Of a DNA stretch of 64,000 bases, positions 20,656-28,355 are shown piece by piece. The position numbers were made by a program, and so were the translations under genes. Within the stretch, counting starts at the first letter, position 1. The number at the start of each line of letters is the position of its first letter. Under the pieces are notes generated by a model that saw only the letters and a list, made by a program, of their open reading frames with translations, did not search any database and was not told where the DNA came from. Origin of the DNA: an uncultured Rhodospirillales bacterium (GTDB taxonomy: Bacteria > Pseudomonadota > Alphaproteobacteria > CACIAM-22H2); contig CALANV010000037.1 in the NCBI GenBank assembly GCA_937926175.1, forward strand, positions 62,001 through 126,000, written 5' to 3'.

Positions 20656-21699
20656 GTGAGCGCAACACTCACAATCGCTCTTGATGCCATGGGCGGCGAC
20701 AACGCGCCGAACATGGTGCTCAGGGGCGCCAACATTGCCAGCAAGCGCCTGCCGAATGTTCGGTATCTTCTGTACGGCGACGAGCGCCGGCTTAAGCCGT
20801 TGCTCGAGCGCTTGCCCAAGCTGCGCGAACGTTCCGAGATCCGGCACACCGAGGACGTCGTCTCGAACGACGTGAAGCCCTCGGTCGCGCTGCGTCAGGG
20901 GCGTCAGTCGAGCATGCGCCTTGCCATCGAGGCCGTCCGCGAGGGCCATGCGGCCGGCGTGGTGTCGGCCGGAAATACCGGCGCGCTGATGGCCATGGCG
21001 AAGATCTCGCTCAAGACGCTGCCCGGCATCGATCGCCCGGCCATCGCCTCGTATTACCCGACGCTGCGCGGCGAGAGCGTCATGCTCGACCTCGGCGCCA
21101 ACGTCGAATGCGACGCGAACAATCTCGTGCAGTTCGCCCTCATGGGCGAGGTGTTCGCGCGCACCGTGCTCGGCTGCCAGCAGCCGACCGTCGGGCTGCT
21201 CAACGTCGGCGCCGAGGAGATGAAGGGCCACGAGGAATTGCGCGTCGCCGCGGCAATGCTGCGCGCGACATCGCTGCCCATCAAGTTCCATGGCTTCGTC
21301 GAAGGCGACGACATCACTGCCGGCACGGTCGACGTCGTCGTCACCGACGGCTTCACCGGCAACGTCGCCCTGAAGACGGCCGAGGGTACGGCCAAGCTCT
21401 ATGCCGAATTCCTGCGCGGCGCCTTCCGCTCGTCGTGGCTTGCGCGTATCGGCTATCTGTTCGCGCGCCACGCGCTGCAGAAGGTGCGCAACCGCACGGA
21501 CCCGCGACGCTACAACGGCGCCATTCTGATCGGCCTCAACGGCATCGTCGTGAAAAGCCACGGCGGCACCGATGCCATCGGCTTCGCGAACGCGATCGGC
21601 GTTGCGGCGGACATGGCCGCGAACGGCTTCAACGAAAAGATCCGAGCCGAGCTCGAACGGTTGGCGACCGGCGTGTCACCCAAGGCGGCTGCAGTCTGA
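20656..21699 (+). CDS. plsX: phosphate acyltransferase PlsX
   Basis: This 347-residue peripheral membrane enzyme makes acyl-phosphate from acyl-ACP for phospholipid synthesis. A GTG start gives MSATLTIALDAMGGDNAPN, the fixed PlsX N-terminus, followed by AGVVSAGNTGALMAMAKISL, LLNVGAEEMKGHEEL and VVTDGFTGNVALKTAEGTA. The length is typical. It sits one base before fabH. Confidence 0.96.
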   Translation: MSATLTIALDAMGGDNAPNMVLRGANIASKRLPNVRYLLYGDERRLKPLLERLPKLRERSEIRHTEDVVSNDVKPSVALRQGRQSSMRLAIEAVREGHAAGVVSAGNTGALMAMAKISLKTLPGIDRPAIASYYPTLRGESVMLDLGANVECDANNLVQFALMGEVFARTVLGCQQPTVGLLNVGAEEMKGHEELRVAAAMLRATSLPIKFHGFVEGDDITAGTVDVVVTDGFTGNVALKTAEGTAKLYAEFLRGAFRSSWLARIGYLFARHALQKVRNRTDPRRYNGAILIGLNGIVVKSHGGTDAIGFANAIGVAADMAANGFNEKIRAELERLATGVSPKAAAV

Positions 21700-21700
21700 C

Positions 21701-22690
21701 ATGGCCAGCACGAAGGGTATCTTGCGTTCCCAGATCGTCGGGTGCGGCGGCTACCTACCGGAGCGGGTCGTGACGAATCACGAGCTCGCGACGTGGGTCG
21801 ACACCTCCGACGAATGGATCACCGAGCGGACCGGGATCAAGCAGCGGCACGTCGCGGCCGAGGGCGAGTTCACGTCCGACTTGGCGCTCAAGGCGGCCGA
21901 ACGTGCGCTCGCCTCGGCGGGGATGGAGCCCGACGAGATCGACATGATCGTGCTGGCGACGGCGACGCCGGACGAAACCTTCCCGGCGACGGCGACGCGC
22001 GTGCAGGCCCGGCTCGGCATGACGCGTGGCTTCGCCTTCGACGTCCAGGCGGTCTGCAGCGGTTTCGTCTATGCGCTCGCTGTTGCCGACAATTTCCTGA
22101 GGCTCGGTCAGGCGCGGACGGCCCTGGTCATCGGCGCCGAGACGTTCTCGCGGATCCTGGACTGGAAAGATCGCCGCACCTGCGTCCTGTTCGGGGACGG
22201 GGCGGGCGCGGTGGTGCTGCGTGCGACGCCGGGCAACGGCAACGGCAGCGATCGCGGCGTCCTTTCGACGCATCTTCATTCCGACGGGCGGATGCACGAT
22301 TCGCTGTACGTCGATGGCGGGCCGTCCACGACCCGGACGGTCGGGTACCTGCGCATGAACGGCCCAGAGGTGTTCAAGCATGCCGTGACCAAGCTCGCCG
22401 AGGTCGTCGAGGAAGCGCTCGCTGCGAACGGGCTCACCGGCGCCGATGTCGACTGGCTGGTCCCGCATCAGGCCAACAAGCGCATCATCGACGGCATGGC
22501 GCGCCGGCTGGGGCTGGGCAGCAATCGCGTCGTCACGACGGTGGACCGGCATGCCAACACCTCGGCCGCGTCGATCCCGCTGGCATTGGCCGAGGCGGCG
22601 GCCGATGGGCGCCTGCAGGCCGGCCATCTGGTGCTGCTCGAGGCCATCGGCGGTGGCCTCGCCTGGGGTGCCAGCGTCATACGCTGGTAG
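21701..22690 (+). CDS. fabH: 3-oxoacyl-ACP synthase III
   Basis: This 329-residue condensing enzyme starts fatty acid synthesis by joining acetyl-CoA and malonyl-ACP. Catalytic residues are visible: Cys in DVQAVCSGFVYALAV, His in VPHQANKRIIDGMA, and Asn in DRHANTSAASIPLAL. Start ATG 21701 follows plsX by one base and gives MASTKGILRSQIVGCGGYLP; a frame-open stretch upstream lies inside plsX. It is part of the same lipid operon. Confidence 0.97.
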   Translation: MASTKGILRSQIVGCGGYLPERVVTNHELATWVDTSDEWITERTGIKQRHVAAEGEFTSDLALKAAERALASAGMEPDEIDMIVLATATPDETFPATATRVQARLGMTRGFAFDVQAVCSGFVYALAVADNFLRLGQARTALVIGAETFSRILDWKDRRTCVLFGDGAGAVVLRATPGNGNGSDRGVLSTHLHSDGRMHDSLYVDGGPSTTRTVGYLRMNGPEVFKHAVTKLAEVVEEALAANGLTGADVDWLVPHQANKRIIDGMARRLGLGSNRVVTTVDRHANTSAASIPLALAEAAADGRLQAGHLVLLEAIGGGLAWGASVIRW

Positions 22691-22738
22691 GGTAGTTCCG
22701 GCGACGAAAGTTGAAGTAATTCGCGCATCCCCCTGTAA

Positions 22739-22767
22739 TTGACGGGTTTATGGCACTAGGCTAAAGT
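22739..22767 (+). promoter_or_regulatory. putative sigma70-type promoter for ihfA
   Basis: TTGACG at 22739-22744 and TAAAGT at 22762-22767 are 17 bases apart, giving a leader of about 20 bases that holds the strong GGGAGGGGGAC ribosome site. The position in the 105-base gap after fabH fits a separate start for ihfA. Confidence 0.5.
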
Positions 22768-22795
22768 TTTCCTGGAACTCAGGGAGGGGGACGGC

Positions 22796-23152
22796 ATGGC
22801 CGACAAGACGGTAACCCGAGCCGATCTCGCCGAGGCGGTCTATCAGGAAGTCGGGCTGTCGCGGAATGACTCGGCCAATTTGGTTGAGACGGTCCTGAAC
22901 GAGATCGTCGAGGCGTTGACGCGCGGCGAAACCGTCAAGATTTCGTCCTTCGGCAGCTTCTCGGTTCGCCAGAAGGGTAGGCGAGTCGGGCGCAACCCGA
23001 AGACGGGCGAGGAAGTCCCCATTCTTCCGCGGAAGGTGCTCGTCTTCCGCGCCTCCCACGTTCTCAAGAACAAGATCAACCGCGCGCTGACCAAGGCGGC
23101 GCCGCGGCCGGCCCCGGCGGCGACACCGGTCCCGGCCGAGCCGAAGGCCTGA
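22796..23152 (+). CDS. ihfA: integration host factor alpha subunit
   Basis: This 118-residue DNA-bending subunit pairs with IHF beta in the nucleoid. It has the HU/IHF fold with VTRADLAEAVYQEVGLSRND, VKISSFGSFSVRQKGRRVGR and NPKTGEEVPILPRKVLVFRA, the arm that inserts into the minor groove. A proline/alanine-rich tail of about 20 residues extends past the usual end, common in alphaproteobacteria. It is preceded by a strong ribosome site and followed 49 bases later by the MerR gene. Confidence 0.96.
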   Translation: MADKTVTRADLAEAVYQEVGLSRNDSANLVETVLNEIVEALTRGETVKISSFGSFSVRQKGRRVGRNPKTGEEVPILPRKVLVFRASHVLKNKINRALTKAAPRPAPAATPVPAEPKA

Positions 23153-23201
23153 TGCCGGCATTGGTTTCGCCCGGCATCGTTTCACATAGACTCGAAACCG
23201 C

Positions 23202-23690
23202 ATGACCGACGCCGTACAGGCCGAAGGTGCGACTTCCACCACCGCTCCAGCCGTGACGACGGAGGCACCGCAGCCGCGCCGTTCGGGCAAGTCGGCCGGG
23301 GCCTTCCGCACGATCAGCGAGGTCGCGAGCGAACTTGACGTGCCGCAGCACGTCCTGCGCTTCTGGGAGACGCGCTTCTCGCAGATACGCCCGCTCAAGC
23401 GGGCCGGCGGACGCCGCTACTACCGTCCCGAGGATGTCGAGCTTCTGCGTCGCATCCGCAGCCTGCTTTACCAGCACGGCTACACCATCAAGGGCGTGCA
23501 GAAGCTGCTACGCGACGGCGGCCGTTTCGCGGAACCTGCGGTGCCCGAGACGCCGGTCGAAGGCGCATCGCGCGGGGAGGCGGCCGGCGCGGCCGATTCG
23601 CTCTCGGCGGCCGCGCGGGCGGCGATCGACGAAGTGATCGAGGAGTTGGTCGAGCTGCGCGATCTGCTCCGCTCGCACCGCCGAACCTGA
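23202..23690 (+). CDS. MerR-family transcriptional regulator
   Basis: The 162-residue protein has a low-complexity N-terminus and a winged-helix MerR domain from about residue 36: FRTISEVASELDVPQHVLRF, WETRFSQIRPLKRAGGRRYY and ELLRRIRSLLYQHGYTIKGV. The C-terminus is Ala/Glu-rich, probably a dimerising helix. The ihfA-merR pair is constant in alphaproteobacteria; its target is not known to me. It has no Cys metal site of the mercury type. Confidence 0.92.
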   Translation: MTDAVQAEGATSTTAPAVTTEAPQPRRSGKSAGAFRTISEVASELDVPQHVLRFWETRFSQIRPLKRAGGRRYYRPEDVELLRRIRSLLYQHGYTIKGVQKLLRDGGRFAEPAVPETPVEGASRGEAAGAADSLSAAARAAIDEVIEELVELRDLLRSHRRT

Positions 23691-23834
23691 TCAGGCATTG
23701 CATCGCAACGCCGCGGATCCGCGGCCTGGTATGACGAAGGTACGGCGCGGCGCTTGAGGTGCGCCGCCCGGACCGGTGCGGTATGACCGCCGCAAGCTCG
23801 ATCGTCGATGTCTGGCCGATGGCTGATTCTGAAA

Positions 23835-23911
23835 TGGTCGGAGCGGCGGGATTTGAACCCACGACCCCCAGACCCCCAGTCTGATGCGCTACCAGGCTGC
23901 GCTACGCTCCG
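23835..23911 (-). tRNA. tRNA-Pro (anticodon GGG)
   Basis: Read on the minus strand, the 77 bases fold as a complete cloverleaf: acceptor CGGAGCG/CGCTCCG, D stem GCGC/GCGC, anticodon stem TCAGA/TCTGG around loop CTGGGGG (anticodon GGG), T arm GTGGG TTCAAAT CCCGC, discriminator A and an encoded CCA end. It decodes CCC and CCU proline codons. It lies alone after the convergent MerR gene. Confidence 0.96.
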
Positions 23912-24031
23912 ACCGGCGCGGATTCTCGGGGCGGACGACGGGGGTCGGTTGCGTGTCGTCCGCAGGCGACCCGCGCGAGGCGCACTATAGCCGCAAATCG
24001 CCGAAGGGTTCAACGCTCGGCGGCCTGCGAG

Positions 24032-24193
24032 TCACCAGCGCACGAACGCGAGCATCAGAGCGGCACAGGCGAGCAGAAACATCCAGGCGAGACCGGTGAC
24101 GCTGAAAGGCGCCCAACGCTCGATGGCGATCGCCCGGCGGTTTCTCGGGCGTTTTCGGGCACGCAATGTGATCTCCGCCCGTTGGTCGCGCAT
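24032..24193 (-). CDS. small basic membrane protein, unrecognised
   Basis: A 53-codon frame begins ATG at 24193 with GGGAGA eight bases upstream. The N-terminal half is very basic (MRDQRAEITLRARKRPRNRR) and the C-terminal half is one clear transmembrane helix (VTGLAWMFLLACAALMLAFV) ending RW. The basic-then-hydrophobic design fits an inner-membrane protein with its N-terminus in the cytoplasm. I do not recognise a family. It is supported by the ribosome site and hydrophobicity only. Confidence 0.45.
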   Translation of the reverse strand: MRDQRAEITLRARKRPRNRRAIAIERWAPFSVTGLAWMFLLACAALMLAFVRW

Positions 24194-24304
24194 TGCCGGA
24201 TCTCCCGTATATCCGTACCACGTTCCCTGAGGTCATCGTTTGCGGGAAATGGCGAAACGATGGCCGGTTGTCCGGTCATCCGTGCCGCCTTACGCAGCAG
24301 GCGA

Positions 24305-24511
24305 TTACTCGGCCCGCAGATTGGCGGCCCGGATTCGACCCATCTCGCTGCGATCGAGCTCATATTGCAGGCGTTGGCCGGAATAGACGAAACTGAGGCC
24401 CGACCGGCCGATCGCGTCGGCGCTCACATACACCGGACTCGTGCCGTCATCGGGCAGGATGACGCCATAGCCTCGTAGGTAGTCGAACCATTTCACGATC
24501 CCGGTGGGCAT
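24305..24511 (-). CDS. cold-shock-domain-like protein with altered RNA-binding motifs
   Basis: This encodes 68 residues of cold-shock size, starting MPTGIVKWFDYLRGYGVILP. The start at 24511 is fixed by GGAGG four bases upstream of ATG; an earlier in-frame ATG would add 11 residues. The fold pattern (GIVKWF, GYGVI, GLSFVYSGQRLQYELD, IRAANLRA) follows CspA. The RNA-contact motifs differ: RNP1 is RGYGVI instead of KGFGFI, and RNP2 is VYVSAD in place of VFVHIS, so a contact His is lost. It may bind nucleic acid weakly or differently. Confidence 0.8.
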   Translation of the reverse strand: MPTGIVKWFDYLRGYGVILPDDGTSPVYVSADAIGRSGLSFVYSGQRLQYELDRSEMGRIRAANLRAE

Positions 24512-24946
24512 GAAACCTCCATCGATCATCGGGCCACGCCGCATGCAGGCGCTGGGACATCAGCTGCGTCAAGGCGGAGGAACGGATGGGCGCGAAGACG
24601 GCGCCAATGACCGAAGTCAGCCCGAGGCAAGTTGATGCATGACAGATGAGCACGCCCGCGCGTGCTTACAAGTGACGCCCGCCGGACCGGTCACGGGCCG
24701 CGACGCCTGTTCGGGAGCCACGTTCGCGCGAGGGGTTATCCGTTGCCGAGGCCTGCCGTTGCTTGTCTGTAATCCGGTGGCGACGGATCGGCGCGACGAA
24801 CCGTTCCGGGGGCATACGGGTATTGTGCCGAATGAATCGCCTTCCGGCTGACCTTGGCGCGGACGTGCGCCCAAGGCGCTTATCGGACGACCGGGGCCTT
24901 GGTGCCGCATTGCGGGGCGTTCCGTCATGCCTTCGGCAAGATGCCG
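24512..24946. other. 435-base intergenic region, no gene recognised
   Basis: Short frames on both strands have no recognisable protein pattern and no ribosome site at a plausible start. No terminator, RNA gene or repeat could be supported. The left part holds the leader of the cold-shock-like gene. Confidence 0.5.
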
Positions 24947-25327
24947 TCAATGTGCCGTCGGCTGCCGCGCCAGGGCATGCTCGAGCGCACTGATAAGGTC
25001 GACCGGTGCAACCGGCTTGTGAAGGATGGCGACGGGCGCGATCGCCTCGGCTCGCTCAAGGATCGTCTCGTCGCTGCATCCGGTGATGAACACGACCTGC
25101 GTGCCGAAGGTCTGGTTCAGCTCCTGGCCGACCTCGATTCCATCGCCGTCGCCGTCGAGGTTGATGTCGAGCAGCGCGACGGTCGGGTGCGAAACGTGGC
25201 CGACGATCAGGGCGGAGATGCCGTCATGTGCCGTGCCGATCAGACGGTAGCCGGCGCATCGGACGATAAACTCCAGCTCCATCTTGGTTATCGCCTCGTC
25301 CTCCACGATCAGCACGTCGTCGAGCAT
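24947..25327 (-). CDS. single-domain response regulator
   Basis: This is a 126-residue CheY-like receiver with no output domain. MLDDVLIVEDEAITKMELEF gives the acidic pair, LLDINLDGDGDG holds the phospho-acceptor Asp, FITGCSDETI the Thr/Ser switch, and HKPVAPVDL the conserved Lys. ATG 25327 is preferred over the in-frame GTG 18 bases upstream; ACGGAG lies about eight bases before the ATG. No kinase is adjacent. Receivers of this type often take phosphate from HWE/HisKA2 kinases. Confidence 0.88.
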   Translation of the reverse strand: MLDDVLIVEDEAITKMELEFIVRCAGYRLIGTAHDGISALIVGHVSHPTVALLDINLDGDGDGIEVGQELNQTFGTQVVFITGCSDETILERAEAIAPVAILHKPVAPVDLISALEHALARQPTAH

Positions 25328-25474
25328 CGATTTCGCTCCGTCCACCCGGCCCTCGTGGCAACTCGGCGACGCGGCGCATTGTTCCGCCGCGGCGGAATAC
25401 GGAGGGATATCGACCCGCCTGCCGCAGCCGACGGGCGCATTCGACCATGATGGCCGCTGCGGCAGGCCGACCGC

Positions 25475-25798
25475 TTACTTCAGACGGACGGCGGTGCCGT
25501 TGACGCTCACCATCAGCATGCCGTTCTTGTTGCCGAGCACTTCGTAGTCGAGGTCGACGCCCAGCACGGCATCGGCGCCGAGTTCCGCTGCTGCCGCTTC
25601 GAGATCCGCGAGTGCCGCGCGCCGTGCCGCGGCGAGCGATTTCTGATAGCCGCTGGCGCGCCCGCCGACGATGTCGCGAATCCCGGCAAAGAGATCGCGG
25701 AAGATGTTCACGCCGATGATCGCTTCGCCGGTCACGAGTCCCAGATAGCTGGCGACCTGGCGTCCTTCGATGTGGTCTGTCGTCGTTACGATCATCAT
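25475..25798 (-). CDS. YbjQ family (UPF0145) protein
   Basis: This 107-residue protein has the YbjQ pattern: MMIVTTTDHIEGRQVASYLG, then GEAIIGVNIFRDLFAGIRDI and ADAVLGVDLDYEVLG. Members form compact oligomers annotated as possible heavy-metal binding, but function is unproven. Two ATGs are adjacent; the second (25795) has better spacing from GGGAG. It stands alone between a receiver gene and a PAS gene. Confidence 0.9.
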   Translation of the reverse strand: MMIVTTTDHIEGRQVASYLGLVTGEAIIGVNIFRDLFAGIRDIVGGRASGYQKSLAAARRAALADLEAAAAELGADAVLGVDLDYEVLGNKNGMLMVSVNGTAVRLK

Positions 25799-25858
25799 CC
25801 TTCTCCCGTGTGTCGTGAAGGGCGTGCCGTCGTCGACCTCTCGTCGCGGGCCGGAATC

Positions 25859-26503
25859 TCAGAAGCTCGTGACGACGTGTCCGTTCAGGTCGGTCGGCAC
25901 GGTGCCGACCAGGAAATGGGCGACTGCTCCGGATGCGTCGGCGAGCGGCAGGATCAATCGATGCCAGGCCCGTGTCTTCGACGTGCCGATCGGGTAGTGA
26001 ATCGTATGAGCGGGTTCCTGGCGCTCGAGGCACGCACGATAGACGGCCAGCGAGTACTCGACGTTGTAGGTGCTCGACGGATGCTCGGTCAGAAGCCGGC
26101 CCGTCATGTCGAAACCGGATACGAAGGTGATCGTGCTGCCGTAGAGCCGGTAGCGGAAATCCCGACCGCCATCGACCGGGTCGATGAGCATGATGTAGCC
26201 GAGCGCCGGCTGCATCTCGACGGGATCGAGCCGGCGCAGCGCGGGAAATCGGCCGGCGCGTTCGAGATTCGCCCAGTATTCCAGGAGGAATTTCAGTTGC
26301 GGCGTGATGATCTGTTCAGCTGACGGGTTCCAGATGAGCTCCGGTCCCTGGGCGCCGCACGTCGCGAAGAATTCGTGGATCGGCGCCAGCCGCTCCTCGA
26401 CGACGCAGCGCGTCCATTCGGCAACGCGTGCCCAATCGAGCGGGTATTTGTATGGCACGGATCGGTGATCACTCCTCGGCGGCGGTCTCCGGAGAATCGT
26501 CAT
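25859..26503 (-). CDS. PAS-domain (PAS_5 type) protein
   Basis: The 214-residue protein carries a single PAS-like domain in its second half: LERAGRFPALRRLDPVEMQP, YIMLIDPVDGGRDFRYRLYG, MTGRLLTEHPS and AWHRLILPLADASGAVAHFL. This is the arrangement of PAS_5 proteins common in Rhodospirillales, with no effector domain; function is unknown. The start is uncertain: ATG 26503 has no visible ribosome site, and a GTG at 26458 preceded by GAGGAG at long spacing is an alternative. Confidence 0.78.
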   Translation of the reverse strand: MTILRRPPPRSDHRSVPYKYPLDWARVAEWTRCVVEERLAPIHEFFATCGAQGPELIWNPSAEQIITPQLKFLLEYWANLERAGRFPALRRLDPVEMQPALGYIMLIDPVDGGRDFRYRLYGSTITFVSGFDMTGRLLTEHPSSTYNVEYSLAVYRACLERQEPAHTIHYPIGTSKTRAWHRLILPLADASGAVAHFLVGTVPTDLNGHVVTSF

Positions 26504-26928
26504 AATCAGGTAAACATTGAATGAATCGTGCGGCGTCGGTTGCGCTGCGCGTGGCGATTTGCATCCGCGTCGACCGTCGCTGCCGTCCATGATGGGCGGA
26601 CCGTGGTCGATGCCTGACCGGCATCGGGTGTGTCCGGCATGGGGTGTCATGTTCCGCGACGGGGTTGCCGTCGTCTGGCGAACGGGCCCGCGCCGGCGGC
26701 CGAAACGGACTAAGACGTTTGGGCGGGGTGTCCCCGGCGGATGCGGTATGGGGCAGAGGGGCGCCTTCATTTACAGTTTCGGCACCTCGTGGTCCGCGGC
26801 AATCCGCAGTGGCGGGGCGGCGGGCGACGTCCCGTATGCCGGCGCGTCCCGCGAGGCGTCGGGAACGGCGGGCGGTCGCGGCCCGGCCGGGGCTGCCGTT
26901 GCCAGGATCACACTGACCGGATGTGCTG
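26504..26928. other. 425-base intergenic region between divergent genes
   Basis: The gap separates the PAS_5 gene (minus) from the O-antigen ligase-like gene (plus). Open frames here lack recognisable domains or ribosome sites. It presumably holds both promoters, but no confident -35/-10 pair was found. Confidence 0.4.
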
Positions 26929-28266
26929 ATGAATACCGTTGCCGTGAATGCGGCTCCGCGCATGGGGATCGGATATGAAGTCGACATGCGCTGGGCGTGG
27001 ATCGCGTTTCTGCTGCTCTTCGCGATCTTCTTCCTCGGCGAGGGGTACGACCTGTTCTACTCGTCCGGCAAAGGGCGCGATCTCGCCGCGGGGGCTGCGC
27101 GTATGGGATCGAGCGACATCGGGTCGGCCAGGCGTGCCGTCGCTTTTTCGCTGTTGGCTGGTCTGGGCGTCCTGTTCTGGTTCTACCGGCCCGGTCGCAA
27201 CAGGTTCCATGTCGAAGGCTGGCTGCCGTTCCTGATTCTGGGCTTTCTGTCCCTGGCAGCCTTGAGCGCGACCTGGGCGCTCGAACAGAACATCGTCGTC
27301 AAGCGGGTGGCGCTTCTTGCTTTCATCTGCGTCGGGGCGATCGGCGTTGCCTCCCGTTTTTCGAATCGCGACATCGCGCGTTTCGCGTTCGCGATGGGCT
27401 TTCTCGTCGCAGCACTCGGCCTTGTCATGGAAGTCGCACTGGGCTCCTTCCAGCCATGGCTGAGCACGTACCGTTTCAGCGGCATCATGCATCCGAACAG
27501 CATCGGCGGCGTCCTCGGCATATTCGTGCTGGCGTCGCTGGCGCTGGCACGGATGACGTCGTCGCGCCGGCGGAGGTTCATCGGCATGGCACTGTTCGGA
27601 TTCGTGCTTCTAGTCCTGACCAAGTCACGGACGTCGCTGGCCGCCGCGGTCGCAGCACTTTGGGTGTGGTGGTTCCTCGGATCGCAGCATCGGATCCGGT
27701 TCGTCGCGTTGAGTGTGCTCGCGGCGGCACTGATCGGACCGGTCGTCATCGCCGTCCTGGAGGAGCGGATCGTCGATGCCGTGCGCGAGGCCGTGCTGCT
27801 CGGCCGCACCAGCGGATCGGCCGAGACGTTCACGGGCCGCATTCCCCTCTGGCACATGCTGATCTCCTGGTACGTCGAGGAACGGCCCTTCTTCGGCTAC
27901 GGGTTCTCGGGCTTCTGGACGCCGCGTCATATCATCGAGATCACCGCCGAGCAGAACTGGACCTACATCAATCACAGCCATTCCGGTTACATGGACACCG
28001 TGCTCGAACTCGGGCTCGTCGGCCTGACGCTGCTCGTGCTGTTGCTGGTCGCCGGGATCGGGCGCGCCTACCGTTACTACAAGGAAAGCCTCGATCCGGC
28101 CTGGCTGTTCATGATGGCGGTTCTCGTGTGGGCGGCCGTCGGCTCGATTGCGGAGCCGTTCCTGCAGGAGTCCACGATCCGCGGCTTCATCTGCTTCGTC
28201 ATCCTCGCAAAGCTTGCGTTCGTTCCACCGCCCTGGTTGCGGCAGCTGCGGCCGGCCTTCGCCTGA
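26929..28266 (+). CDS. O-antigen ligase / polymerase family membrane protein
   Basis: This 445-residue protein has about ten or more membrane helices and the Wzy_C / WaaL-type loop: GRIPLWHMLISWYVEERPFF and GYGFSGFWTP, then INHSHSGYMDTVLELGLVGL. Also RFSGIMHPNSIGGVLGIFVL precedes it. Such proteins join or polymerise sugar chains at the periplasmic face, in LPS or exopolysaccharide synthesis. No glycosyltransferases are adjacent, so its polymer is unknown. The ATG at 26929 is preferred to a GTG two codons upstream. Confidence 0.87.
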   Translation: MNTVAVNAAPRMGIGYEVDMRWAWIAFLLLFAIFFLGEGYDLFYSSGKGRDLAAGAARMGSSDIGSARRAVAFSLLAGLGVLFWFYRPGRNRFHVEGWLPFLILGFLSLAALSATWALEQNIVVKRVALLAFICVGAIGVASRFSNRDIARFAFAMGFLVAALGLVMEVALGSFQPWLSTYRFSGIMHPNSIGGVLGIFVLASLALARMTSSRRRRFIGMALFGFVLLVLTKSRTSLAAAVAALWVWWFLGSQHRIRFVALSVLAAALIGPVVIAVLEERIVDAVREAVLLGRTSGSAETFTGRIPLWHMLISWYVEERPFFGYGFSGFWTPRHIIEITAEQNWTYINHSHSGYMDTVLELGLVGLTLLVLLLVAGIGRAYRYYKESLDPAWLFMMAVLVWAAVGSIAEPFLQESTIRGFICFVILAKLAFVPPPWLRQLRPAFA

Positions 28267-28355
28267 TTCCACCGCCCGGCGGGCGGCTCTCGGGGTTGGG
28301 TATCGTGCCGCTGGCCCGACGGTCGTTAATGCAGTAATCAACTTTTGGATGTAAC

